NCBI GenBank assembly: GCA_963663635.2
Contig: CAXXMY010000015.1
Span: forward strand, 62,001 to 126,000
DNA length: 64,000 nt
Direction: 5' to 3'
Source: Poriferisodalis sp963663635
GTDB lineage: Bacteria > Actinomycetota > Acidimicrobiia > Acidimicrobiales > Poriferisodalaceae
Shown here: one piece after another, positions 40,813-53,897 of the stretch
Layout: every line of letters starts with the position of its first letter
Position numbering within the stretch: the first letter of the stretch is position 1
Program-made: the position numbers and the translations under genes
The notes under the pieces: generated by a model
What the model was told of the DNA's origin: nothing
The model's input: only the letters and a program-made list of their open reading frames with translations
The model's database searches: none

Positions 40813-43086
40813 GTGAACCATCCCGAAATCGAAGCAGAACAGGCCCATATTGATCGGGCGTACGCGCTGCTGGAATCGTCGCGGCAGCGCGCGACACGGC
40901 TGCGCGGCATGGTCGAAGTAGGTCGCGGCGGCACGACCCAGGCGCGGTTCGAGCGAGATGTCATCGAGGGCACCGTGGCCGGGCGACTCAGCCAGCTCGA
41001 ATTGGGCTCGTCTTCGTTGGTGTTCGGACGCATAGACCGGCCGTCGAAGGCAACCGCGGCGGACGAACCGGCACAGCAGCGCACCTCGACCGCACCGAAC
41101 GAGACCTTCTACATCGGTCGGCTCGCAGTTGCCGATGAGCGCCAAGAACCTGTCGTGGTCGACTGGCGTGCGCCCGTGGCCGAACCATTCTTTCGTGCGA
41201 CTGGCGGCGACCCGCTCGGGCTTCTGCGACGTCGCCACTTTGTGTGTCGAGGTCGCGAGCTGGCCGACCTCGAGGACGAAGTGTTCGATTTCGACGCGTT
41301 CGGCCCCTCCGCGGGCCGCCGGGGTCCGGGCCCCAACGGGCTGACCGCCCACGGCGCGCTGTATGCAGCGCTCGAAGAGCACCGCGACGGTCAGCTGAAG
41401 CAGGTCGTCGCCACGATCCAGGCCGAGCAGGACGAGATCATCCGCAGTCCGCGCAAGGGCATTCTCGTGTGCCAGGGCGGGCCGGGCACCGGCAAGACGA
41501 TCGTGGCGCTGCACCGAGCCGCGTACCTGCTGTACACGTACCGGTTCCCGCTTGCCGGCCAAGGCGTGCTGGTGGTCGGCCCGAACCGGCTGTTCCTGCG
41601 CTATGTCGAGCGAGTCCTGCCCAGTCTCGGCGAGGTCGGCGTGCACCTGTTCGTGCTCGCCGACCTGTTCAACGAGCTGTTCCCCGAAGTCCGGGTGCGC
41701 CTCAGCGACGCGCCCGAGGCGGCGCGTGCCAAAGGCGACGCCCGAATGCCGCAGTTCATCGCCAACGCGCTCGCGGATCGGCAGCGCAAGTTCCGTCGCG
41801 ACCTGCGGCTGGATTTCGGGCTGGGATACCTGAGGCTGAGGGTCGACGAGTCCCGCGCCATCGTGTCCGAAGCCCGTCGACGCTTTCGCCATCACAACGC
41901 GGGCCGCGCCTACGTCGAGCAGGAGATGTACGCGGCGATGTCGGCGTCGCATCGGCGTCGTCCCGACCCCGCAAAGTTGCGCGAGCGCTTCTCACGTCAC
42001 CCTGACGTCGTGGCTGCGCTCGAGCGCATGTGGCCGCTGCTGACGCCTGCGCAGCTGCTGCGCGACCTCTACAGCTCGCGGGCGCTGCTGCGCTCGGCCG
42101 CCTCGAGTGTCCTCACCGAAGCCGAGCGGGAGTCGCTGTACCGGCCCCGCGGTGACAGCGAAGCCGCCTACGAGTGGAGCGACGCGGACGTGCCGCTGCT
42201 CGACGAGGCCTACGCACAGCTCGGACCGCGTACCCGCTCGAAGCGCCGGCGGGGCGACACTGGCATTCGCACGTATGGCCACATCGTCGTGGACGAGTGC
42301 CAGGACCAGTCGCCGATGGCGTTGCGCATGATCGCCCGCCGATCGCTGAACGGCTCGATGACTGTGGTCGGCGACATCGCGCAGGCCACGTCTGCGCTCG
42401 CTCCGACCGACTGGCACGAAGTGCTGGCCCATCTGCCGACAGCCTCGGTGGCGCCCCGACTGGCAGAGCTGACGCTCAGCTATCGGATCCCTCAGCCCAG
42501 CCTCAATCTCGCGAACCGAGTGCTGAGCGCAGTCGCTCCGCAGCTCGCACCGCCCGCAGCGGTACGCATCGAGGGCGCACCGCCCCGATTCGTGGCGGCA
42601 GACTCCGAAGCCGTCGCGGCCGCAGTCTCGGCGGTCGTCATCGAAGAGACCGAAGCGCTCGGCGGCGGGAACTTGCTGGTCGTCTCGCCGTCGGGACTCA
42701 TCGACGAGCTCACCTCGGCGTTCGCGGAGGCCGGTTTGGACTTCGGCCGCGCGACCGCAGAGAGCCGTAACACCACCGGGGCGCTGCACCCTCGCGTCAC
42801 GCTCGCGCAAGTGCAACTCTGCAAGGGGCTCGAGACTGATGGCGTGGTGGTCGTCGAACCCAGCGCCATCGTCGCTGAGGAGCCGCAAGGCTTGCGAGCG
42901 CTCTACGTGGCGCTCACTCGCGCCACCAAGCGCGTCGCGGTGGTCTGGTCGCAGCCCTTGCCCGATCCGCTCGTTGCTGCCGCTGCCGCTGCCGCTGCCG
43001 CTGCCGCTGCCGCTGGCGCTGGCGCGTGCAACACTGACGCATCCGGCGCAACATCGCAGACATCCTCGGGAGATTCACATGGCTGA
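40813..43086 (+). CDS. HelD/HelR-like RNA polymerase-associated UvrD-type ATPase
   Basis: A superfamily 1 ATPase of 757 residues that resembles HelD proteins, which recycle stalled RNA polymerase; HelR members can protect from rifampicin. An N-terminal coiled segment (IEAEQAHIDRAYALLESSRQRATRLRG) would be the arm that reaches into the polymerase. Then FYIGRLAVADERQEPVVVDWRAPVAEPFF, Walker A CQGGPGTGKTIVALHRAAYLLY (near 221), IVVDECQDQSPMALRM (motif II, near 492), VVGDIAQATS, and LCKGLETDGVVVVEP with LYVALTRATKRVAVV near the end. GTG 40813 starts the conserved part. The C-terminal tail has a (gctgcc)n tract encoding about 13 Ala. The stop overlaps the CDGSH gene. Confidence 0.85.
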   Translation: MNHPEIEAEQAHIDRAYALLESSRQRATRLRGMVEVGRGGTTQARFERDVIEGTVAGRLSQLELGSSSLVFGRIDRPSKATAADEPAQQRTSTAPNETFYIGRLAVADERQEPVVVDWRAPVAEPFFRATGGDPLGLLRRRHFVCRGRELADLEDEVFDFDAFGPSAGRRGPGPNGLTAHGALYAALEEHRDGQLKQVVATIQAEQDEIIRSPRKGILVCQGGPGTGKTIVALHRAAYLLYTYRFPLAGQGVLVVGPNRLFLRYVERVLPSLGEVGVHLFVLADLFNELFPEVRVRLSDAPEAARAKGDARMPQFIANALADRQRKFRRDLRLDFGLGYLRLRVDESRAIVSEARRRFRHHNAGRAYVEQEMYAAMSASHRRRPDPAKLRERFSRHPDVVAALERMWPLLTPAQLLRDLYSSRALLRSAASSVLTEAERESLYRPRGDSEAAYEWSDADVPLLDEAYAQLGPRTRSKRRRGDTGIRTYGHIVVDECQDQSPMALRMIARRSLNGSMTVVGDIAQATSALAPTDWHEVLAHLPTASVAPRLAELTLSYRIPQPSLNLANRVLSAVAPQLAPPAAVRIEGAPPRFVAADSEAVAAAVSAVVIEETEALGGGNLLVVSPSGLIDELTSAFAEAGLDFGRATAESRNTTGALHPRVTLAQVQLCKGLETDGVVVVEPSAIVAEEPQGLRALYVALTRATKRVAVVWSQPLPDPLVAAAAAAAAAAAAAGAGACNTDASGATSQTSSGDSHG
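42976..43012 (+). repeat. (gctgcc)n microsatellite coding poly-Ala
   Basis: About six hexanucleotide units in the 3' end of the HelD-like gene, followed by degenerate gctggc units. Such tracts change length easily by slippage while keeping frame. Confidence 0.9.
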
Positions 43087-43282
43087 CATCACGGTGCAGG
43101 TACTGAACAACGGACCGCTCTTGGTCAAGGGAACCTGCGCGGTCACCGACCACGAGGGGAACACCGTCGCCAACAGCGAGTCGGTGATGGCGCTGTGCCG
43201 CTGCGGCATGTCGTCCTCCAAGCCCATGTGCGACGGCACCCACAACTCCGGCTTCGACGGCACGCTCAACCCGCCGAGCTAA
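43079..43282 (+). CDS. CDGSH iron-sulfur domain protein
   Basis: A 67-residue protein binding one [2Fe-2S] cluster through three Cys and one His. The signature CRCGMSSSKPMCDGTHNSGF gives C-x-C-x8-C-x3-H. The N-terminal half forms the small beta fold (ITVQVLNNGPLLVKG). Such stand-alone bacterial CDGSH proteins are probably redox or cluster-transfer factors. The ATG lies 8 bp inside the HelD-like gene, so it is translated from the same message. Confidence 0.9.
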   Translation: MADITVQVLNNGPLLVKGTCAVTDHEGNTVANSESVMALCRCGMSSSKPMCDGTHNSGFDGTLNPPS

Positions 43283-43314
43283 ATCGCTGCGCGGTCAGGT
43301 CGTCTGGCGGCCCG

Positions 43315-44829
43315 CTATTCGCGCATGAGGTCGGCCACGAGCGTGCAGCTGTTGCGGCGTCCACGGCGCAGCGCGAGGCCACTGTCGTGCAGTTCGTGAT
43401 GGCAGCGGGTGCACAGCAGCGCGAGGTTGTCAATGTTCGTTGACCCCCGGTGCGGCGCTCGCCAGGGGACAAGGTGGTGCGCTTCGCACCAATTCGGGGC
43501 TGCCTCACACACCACGCAGTGCCGATCGCGGGCAACAAGAGCGCGCCACTGGGCATCGGTGACGGTGCGGACCCGGCGGCCGTGCCACAACGGTTGGCCG
43601 TCGCCGTCGAATATGACGCCGAAGATGTCCGCCCCGCACGCAAGGCGTTCGAGTTCGCGCAGCGGGATCGGTCCGGTGCCGGCAATCTCGCAGCGCGCCC
43701 ACTCGTCGCCCTCGACAGCCTTCACGTCAGCGACGATGACGACCTGATTGCGCCGCCGCGGTGCATTCGGAGCGTCGAATCGTCGGTCTGGCGAAGTTGC
43801 GCCACAAGCGCAATCGCCCTCGCGCTCAGGTACGGCGATGTCGGCAGGCAGATGGGCGAGGTGTTCGCGTGCGAGCGGTGCACGAGGCTGAGTTCCCCAC
43901 AAGTCGCGTAGTTCGGGCCAGAGTCGGTCTTCCTCCTCGTCGAGGCAACGGCGGCTGGCGCGGTATGCGTCGAGGCCGACGAGTGCGACCAAGGCGTCGA
44001 GTCGGCACTGGGCGTAGCTGCGCGGCTCGACGGCGTCGGGACGCGGGTCGCGTTGATCGACTTGGCTGAAGCGCTGCGCCACGTCGTCGATGACGGCGCG
44101 GAATGCGGCGCCGATGGCCGGGTCCATGAGTGCGGTGGCCTTGATCATGCCGTCCGCCGTGCGCGCGATCGTCAGGCGCCGCTGCGCGCGTTGACGGCGA
44201 TGCAATTCGGCGGGGCTCATGCCCAAGCGGTGTTCACGGATCCACTCGTCAGCAACACGCCGAGTGCGCTCGACCCCACTCCCCGCAGCGGTATCGAGCA
44301 GCTGAGCGCAGGAATCGACTGTGCCGGCGCCCGCGATGCCTGCAATGCCGACGAGGACGTCGGCGTGCTCGGCCGTCGTGCGTCCTTGGCTGAGCGCTTC
44401 GGCGACGTTTGGCATCCGCGCGAGTGCCTGGGCGCGTCCCGCAGCGCGCTTGGCCGCGGCGCGTGAGCAGCCGGACTGGCTGCGCAGCACTCCAGCGGCG
44501 TCGTCGCCGAAGTCGCCGAGGCGGTCGATTTCTGCTGCGAACTGCGCTTCACAGGCGTCGACTGCTGCACGCAGCTGCGACAACGCGCCAAGAGCGGCCT
44601 CGAGTTCGTCGCGGCACAACCCCAGCGCACCAATGGCGTGGACGCTGTCGCGCAGTTCTGTGATCACCGCCGCCGGCCCAATGCCGGCTGCATCGAGGTC
44701 ACCCGGCGCGGCGAACGGAAACACCCCTGCCGAGGCCATTCGCGAGGCAACCGGGCGTCTCGGGCCCGCCTGCGAGTCGTACTCGGCAACGAGAGCGTTC
44801 ACGACAGCATCGCCTTCTCTGACGTCCAT
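43315..44829 (-). CDS. DUF222 and HNH endonuclease protein (13E12 repeat family)
   Basis: A 504-residue protein of the DUF222-HNH group that is multicopy in many actinobacteria. The helical DUF222 part fills about residues 40-350, with GRTTAEHADVLVGIAG, RLTIARTADGMIKATALMDP and AQCRLDALVALV. The C-terminal HNH nuclease reads CVVCEAAPNWCEAHHLVPW then NIDNLALLCTRCHHELHDSG, with the four zinc Cys and the active His pair intact. ATG 44829 is preferred; a TTG at 44856 would add nine residues. The family may be mobile or defensive, but this is not established. The region upstream is unusually AT-rich. Confidence 0.88.
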   Translation of the reverse strand: MDVREGDAVVNALVAEYDSQAGPRRPVASRMASAGVFPFAAPGDLDAAGIGPAAVITELRDSVHAIGALGLCRDELEAALGALSQLRAAVDACEAQFAAEIDRLGDFGDDAAGVLRSQSGCSRAAAKRAAGRAQALARMPNVAEALSQGRTTAEHADVLVGIAGIAGAGTVDSCAQLLDTAAGSGVERTRRVADEWIREHRLGMSPAELHRRQRAQRRLTIARTADGMIKATALMDPAIGAAFRAVIDDVAQRFSQVDQRDPRPDAVEPRSYAQCRLDALVALVGLDAYRASRRCLDEEEDRLWPELRDLWGTQPRAPLAREHLAHLPADIAVPEREGDCACGATSPDRRFDAPNAPRRRNQVVIVADVKAVEGDEWARCEIAGTGPIPLRELERLACGADIFGVIFDGDGQPLWHGRRVRTVTDAQWRALVARDRHCVVCEAAPNWCEAHHLVPWRAPHRGSTNIDNLALLCTRCHHELHDSGLALRRGRRNSCTLVADLMRE

Positions 44830-44833
44830 TGAA

Positions 44834-44861
44834 AGTATATCAACATTAGGATACAAATGTT
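44834..44861 (-). promoter_or_regulatory. AT-rich promoter and palindrome before the DUF222-HNH gene
   Basis: On the minus strand TATACT (44834-44839) sits four bases before ATG 44829. The inverted repeat aacatt (44842-44847) / aatgtt (44856-44861), 8-nt spacer, lies directly upstream and could be an operator. The patch stands out from the surrounding GC-rich DNA. Confidence 0.4.
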
Positions 44862-45183
44862 CGTATTTTGGGAACTGGGCGCAATCTCAACGAACGGCGG
44901 CCGCACAGCGATGTCGAAAGCGAGGCCATGGCTTGAGCGGACCTAGAGCGCGAAGCAAGTCGCGCGAGCTCGAAGGCCGTGACCGATCAGCGCCGCCGGT
45001 TGGAGGGGCCCTGCAATCCGTGAATGCAGCCGCCAAGAGCGGGCGGCACCGGTGTTCACCACACCGGCCGCCACCTCTGTGCGGGCCTCGGTGGCGAGGC
45101 AACAGAGTCCGCACTTCTTGCGGTGTCGAACGGCTGAGCGTGCTCGCGGTGTGCGCGATCGGCTTGGATTGTCGGTGATTCGA
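44862..45183. other. Intergenic region between divergent DUF222-HNH and Lhr genes
   Basis: About 320 bp with no convincing coding frame on either strand, no tRNA and no strong terminator. The end near the HNH gene is AT-rich; the remainder has ordinary GC content. The Lhr promoter should be here but no clear TANNNT box lies near its start. Confidence 0.5.
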
Positions 45184-50439
<5,256 letters not shown>

Positions 50440-50512
50440 GCATTTTCTGAATATGCGCACGGCGACGGTGTGCGTAGAGTTGCCCGCTGGCTGGCGACCT
50501 TTTGGAGGCTCT

Positions 50513-51259
50513 GTGTCTGTGCAAGCTCCGCCCATTCACGCCGCGGCCCGCGCCGTGGCGGCATCGAAGATCTATGGCTCGGGTGACACCACCGTGCGCG
50601 CCCTCGACGCCATCGACGTGTCGTTCGAACAAGGCCGATTCACGGCGATCATGGGTCCGTCGGGCTCGGGCAAGTCGACGCTGATGCACTGCATGGCCGG
50701 ACTCGACACGGTGACCTCGGGCCAGGTCCTCATCGGCGATGTCGACCTGTCGCTGCTGTCCGAACGCGACCTGACGTTGCTGCGGCGCGACGCCGTCGGA
50801 TTCGTCTTCCAAGCGTTCAACCTGGTTCCGACCCTGTCGGCGATCGAGAACATCACCTTGCCGATGGACCTCGCCGGTGCCAAAGGCGACCAGGGATGGA
50901 TCGACGAGGTCGTCGGCGCCACCGGTCTGGCGGACCGCGTGCGTCACCGACCCAACGAGCTGTCAGGCGGCCAGCAACAGCGCGTCGCGGTGGCTCGGGC
51001 GTTGGCGGGGCGACCGCAGATCATCTTCGCGGATGAGCCGACCGGCAACCTTGACTCCAATACCAGCGCGGAAATCCTGAGCTTTGTGAGGCGGGCCGTG
51101 ACCGAGATGGGTCAGACCGTGGTGATGGTCACCCATGACGCAGTGTCCGCTTCCTACGCCGACCGGGTGGTGTTCCTCGTGGACGGAAAGATCGTGGACG
51201 AACTCGCCGACCCGACACCGGAGCGCATCCGCGCGCACATGAACCAGCTCGGCGCCTGA
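50513..51259 (+). CDS. ABC transporter ATPase (MacB/LolD type)
   Basis: A 248-residue nucleotide-binding subunit. Walker A GPSGSGKST near 48, Q-loop in VGFVFQAFNLVPTLSAIENI, signature LSGGQQQRVAVARAL near 150, Walker B IIFADEPTGNLDS, and the H-loop TVVMVTHDAVSA. The DEPTGNLD context is typical of the LolD/MacB/FtsE group that works with FtsX-type permeases. TTGGAGG at 50502-50508 supports GTG 50513. The two permease genes follow after 28 and 33 bp, forming a three-gene operon. Confidence 0.94.
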   Translation: MSVQAPPIHAAARAVAASKIYGSGDTTVRALDAIDVSFEQGRFTAIMGPSGSGKSTLMHCMAGLDTVTSGQVLIGDVDLSLLSERDLTLLRRDAVGFVFQAFNLVPTLSAIENITLPMDLAGAKGDQGWIDEVVGATGLADRVRHRPNELSGGQQQRVAVARALAGRPQIIFADEPTGNLDSNTSAEILSFVRRAVTEMGQTVVMVTHDAVSASYADRVVFLVDGKIVDELADPTPERIRAHMNQLGA

Positions 51260-51287
51260 CCCGCGTTCGACGAGAAGAGCTGTCGCC

Positions 51288-53864
51288 ATGCTGCGCTTGG
51301 GCCTGAAGTCGCTTCTGGCCAACAAGATCCGGTTCGCGCTCACCGCGAGCACCATCACCATCGGCGTCGCGTTCGTCGTCTCGGCGTTCGTGACCGCTGA
51401 CTCGCTGCGGAACACCTTCGGCGATCTCGCCGAGGACATCAACACCGGCACAGAGTTCACGATCCGAGGACAGCTGGCGTTCGGTGACCTCACCGAGGGC
51501 ATCGCGCCGCCCGTGCCCGAGAGCCTGGTTGAGCGCGTTCTCGCCGTCGACGGCGTGGCCGCGGCAGAAGGCGGCTTCTTCGTGGACGGCGTCGTCCCCG
51601 TCGACGGCAGCGGCGTCGCGGTCACCTCATTCGGGGGGCCCGTCGCTGGCTCCAACTGGACCGTCGACGACGAGATCTCGCAGTTCTTCCTGATCAGCGG
51701 CGAAAAACCGGTCGGGATGACGGAATTCGCGCTCGATGTGGGCACCGTCGCCGACTACGACTTCGAGCTGGGCCGTGACTACGAGGTCATAACGCCGACG
51801 GGGCCTCGCACGTTCACGCTGACCGGCACGATGCAGTTCGGCTTTCCCGACAATGCGGGCGCCGGCGCCACGTTCTCCCTCTTCGAGAAGGAGACGGCAC
51901 AGGAAATCCTGGGCTACGGCGACGAGTACAACCAGATTGGCGTGCGCGTCGAACCGGGTGCTGATCTCGATGCGGTCGAACAGCAACTCGCCGCCGTACT
52001 GCCCGATGGCGTCGAGATCATCAGCGCCGTGGATGCGACCGAAGAGTTCAACGATGCCTTCGAGACCTTCATTGGGCCGCTGCAGACAATCCTGCTCGCG
52101 TTCGCCTTCGTGGTGCTCTTCGTCAGTGCCTTCATCATCTCAAACACGTTCAGCATCGTTCTGGGCCAGCGGGTTCGCGAGCTGTCGCTGTTGCGTGCCG
52201 TCGGCGCGACGCCCGCACAGGTACGCCGATCAGTGCTGACCGAGTCGCTGGCCATCGGCGTCGTCGCATCAGTTGTCGGCCTCGGGCTGGGCATGGCGGG
52301 CGCGCTGGGGATACGTGCAATCTTCTCGACGTTCGCTGAAGGTCTGCCGTCGGGGTCGCTGCCGCTCAATCTCCGGACGGTGATCTGGGCAGCCGTCGTG
52401 GGCATCGGCTTCACCGTGGTGGCTTCACTGGTGCCCGCGATCAAGGCGTCGCGCATCTCGCCGATGGCCGGCTTGTCCGACCAGTACAGCACCACGTCGC
52501 AGCGGGGTGGCCCGATGCGGCCCGTCGTCGGCGCAGTGCTCTTGGCCGCGGGCCTGGCGCTCACCGGATGGGCGCTGTTCGGTGACTTCGACAGCGCCAC
52601 GCCGCTGCTGGTGAGCCTTGCGGCCGGCGGGGCGATTGTCTTCATCGCTGTGGCTGTGCTCAGCCCGCTGGTTGCCGGAGCCATCGTGGGCGCCATATCC
52701 CGGCCGCTGCCCGCGTTGCTCGGCACGCCCGGACAGCTCGCCCGCAACAATGCGATCCGCAATCCTCGCCGAACCGCAGCCACGGCGGTTGCGCTGACCA
52801 TTGGCCTCTCGCTGGTGACCATGGTCGCGCTGATGGCTGAGTCCTTGAAGGTGTCGTTCGGCGAGCGGTTCAGCACGGCGGTGACGGCCGACTTCGTAAT
52901 CACTGCAAACACGGCTGCGGGCCTGCCCAAGCCCGCGGGCGCCGAGTTGCGCGCAGCAGGCCTCGGCACGGTCGTCGGCTTCGATTTTGACCGGGTGGAG
53001 CTCACGGCATTGCGTGACGTCGACGGGATCGTCACCGAGCTCATCACCGATGTGACGGCGGTCAACGTGGCGGGATTGGGTGACGTCGCCGACCTTGACA
53101 TCACCGCGGGCTCGCTCGACGGCTTCAATCCCGCAGCGGGCTTGCTGATCCATGAAGATGTCGCGGCCGACTACGGCCTCGATATCGGCGACGAGGTCGT
53201 GCTGGGTTTCGTGAGCGGTGACGAACGGGTGGTCTCGGTGGAGGCCGTCTTCGCCCGGACGGCACTGTGGAGCAACTGGATCATCGACCAGTCGCTGCAT
53301 GCGGAGGTGGCGACAACAGCGTTCGACGACATCTTGCTGATGGCCACCACGATCGACGATCCTGAAGCCGCCAGGGCAGCGGTCGACCGGGTGCTTGAGT
53401 CCTACCCGCAAGCCAGCCTCGACGACCGCCAGGAATTCCAGGCCGGCATCGAGTCGAATCTCGACACGGTGCTCGTGATCTCCACTGTGTTCTTGGCGTT
53501 CGCCTTGTTCATCGCGCTGATCGGCATCGTCAACACGTTGACGCTGTCGGTGTTCGAGCGCACACGTGAGATCGGTTTGATGCGCGCCGTGGGAATGACC
53601 GGCCGCCAGCTCCGCCGCATGATCCGCTGGGAAGCCGTCGCGGTGGCCCTCTACGGGGCGGTTGTCGGCCTCGCCCTCGGCCTCGCATTCGGCATCGCCA
53701 CGATCACCGCGATTCCCGACGACATCATCGGCACGGTCGCGGTGCCGGTTGTGTGGCTCGTGGTCTTCGGAGTGCTCTCGCTGCTGTTCGGCCTGATCGC
53801 GGCGCTGTTTCCCGCCTTCCGTGCGAGCAGGATGAACGTGCTCGACGCAATTGCCGACGAGTAG
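51288..53864 (+). CDS. FtsX-family ABC permease (first)
   Basis: An 858-residue permease with an N-terminal membrane helix (FALTASTITIGVAFVVSAFVT), a ~230-residue extracytoplasmic MacB-type domain, then an FtsX block of three helices (ILLAFAFVVLFVSAFIISNTF, about 265-400). A second helix pair follows near 410-470, then another external domain and a second FtsX block at the C-terminus (VFLAFALFIALIGIVNTLTLSVFERTREIGL). The RELSLLRAVGAT and REIGLMRAVGMT loops are the ATPase-coupling sites. Such systems move lipids, lipoproteins or peptides away from the membrane; no substrate can be named. Confidence 0.9.
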   Translation: MLRLGLKSLLANKIRFALTASTITIGVAFVVSAFVTADSLRNTFGDLAEDINTGTEFTIRGQLAFGDLTEGIAPPVPESLVERVLAVDGVAAAEGGFFVDGVVPVDGSGVAVTSFGGPVAGSNWTVDDEISQFFLISGEKPVGMTEFALDVGTVADYDFELGRDYEVITPTGPRTFTLTGTMQFGFPDNAGAGATFSLFEKETAQEILGYGDEYNQIGVRVEPGADLDAVEQQLAAVLPDGVEIISAVDATEEFNDAFETFIGPLQTILLAFAFVVLFVSAFIISNTFSIVLGQRVRELSLLRAVGATPAQVRRSVLTESLAIGVVASVVGLGLGMAGALGIRAIFSTFAEGLPSGSLPLNLRTVIWAAVVGIGFTVVASLVPAIKASRISPMAGLSDQYSTTSQRGGPMRPVVGAVLLAAGLALTGWALFGDFDSATPLLVSLAAGGAIVFIAVAVLSPLVAGAIVGAISRPLPALLGTPGQLARNNAIRNPRRTAATAVALTIGLSLVTMVALMAESLKVSFGERFSTAVTADFVITANTAAGLPKPAGAELRAAGLGTVVGFDFDRVELTALRDVDGIVTELITDVTAVNVAGLGDVADLDITAGSLDGFNPAAGLLIHEDVAADYGLDIGDEVVLGFVSGDERVVSVEAVFARTALWSNWIIDQSLHAEVATTAFDDILLMATTIDDPEAARAAVDRVLESYPQASLDDRQEFQAGIESNLDTVLVISTVFLAFALFIALIGIVNTLTLSVFERTREIGLMRAVGMTGRQLRRMIRWEAVAVALYGAVVGLALGLAFGIATITAIPDDIIGTVAVPVVWLVVFGVLSLLFGLIAALFPAFRASRMNVLDAIADE

Positions 53865-53897
53865 CGATCGCCGGTTAGCGTCAGGAAAGGTGAAGCA

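Noticed and set aside
42976..43020. (gctgcc)n tract as a regulatory repeat
   Set aside because: It is coding poly-Ala in the HelD-like gene; kept only as a microsatellite.
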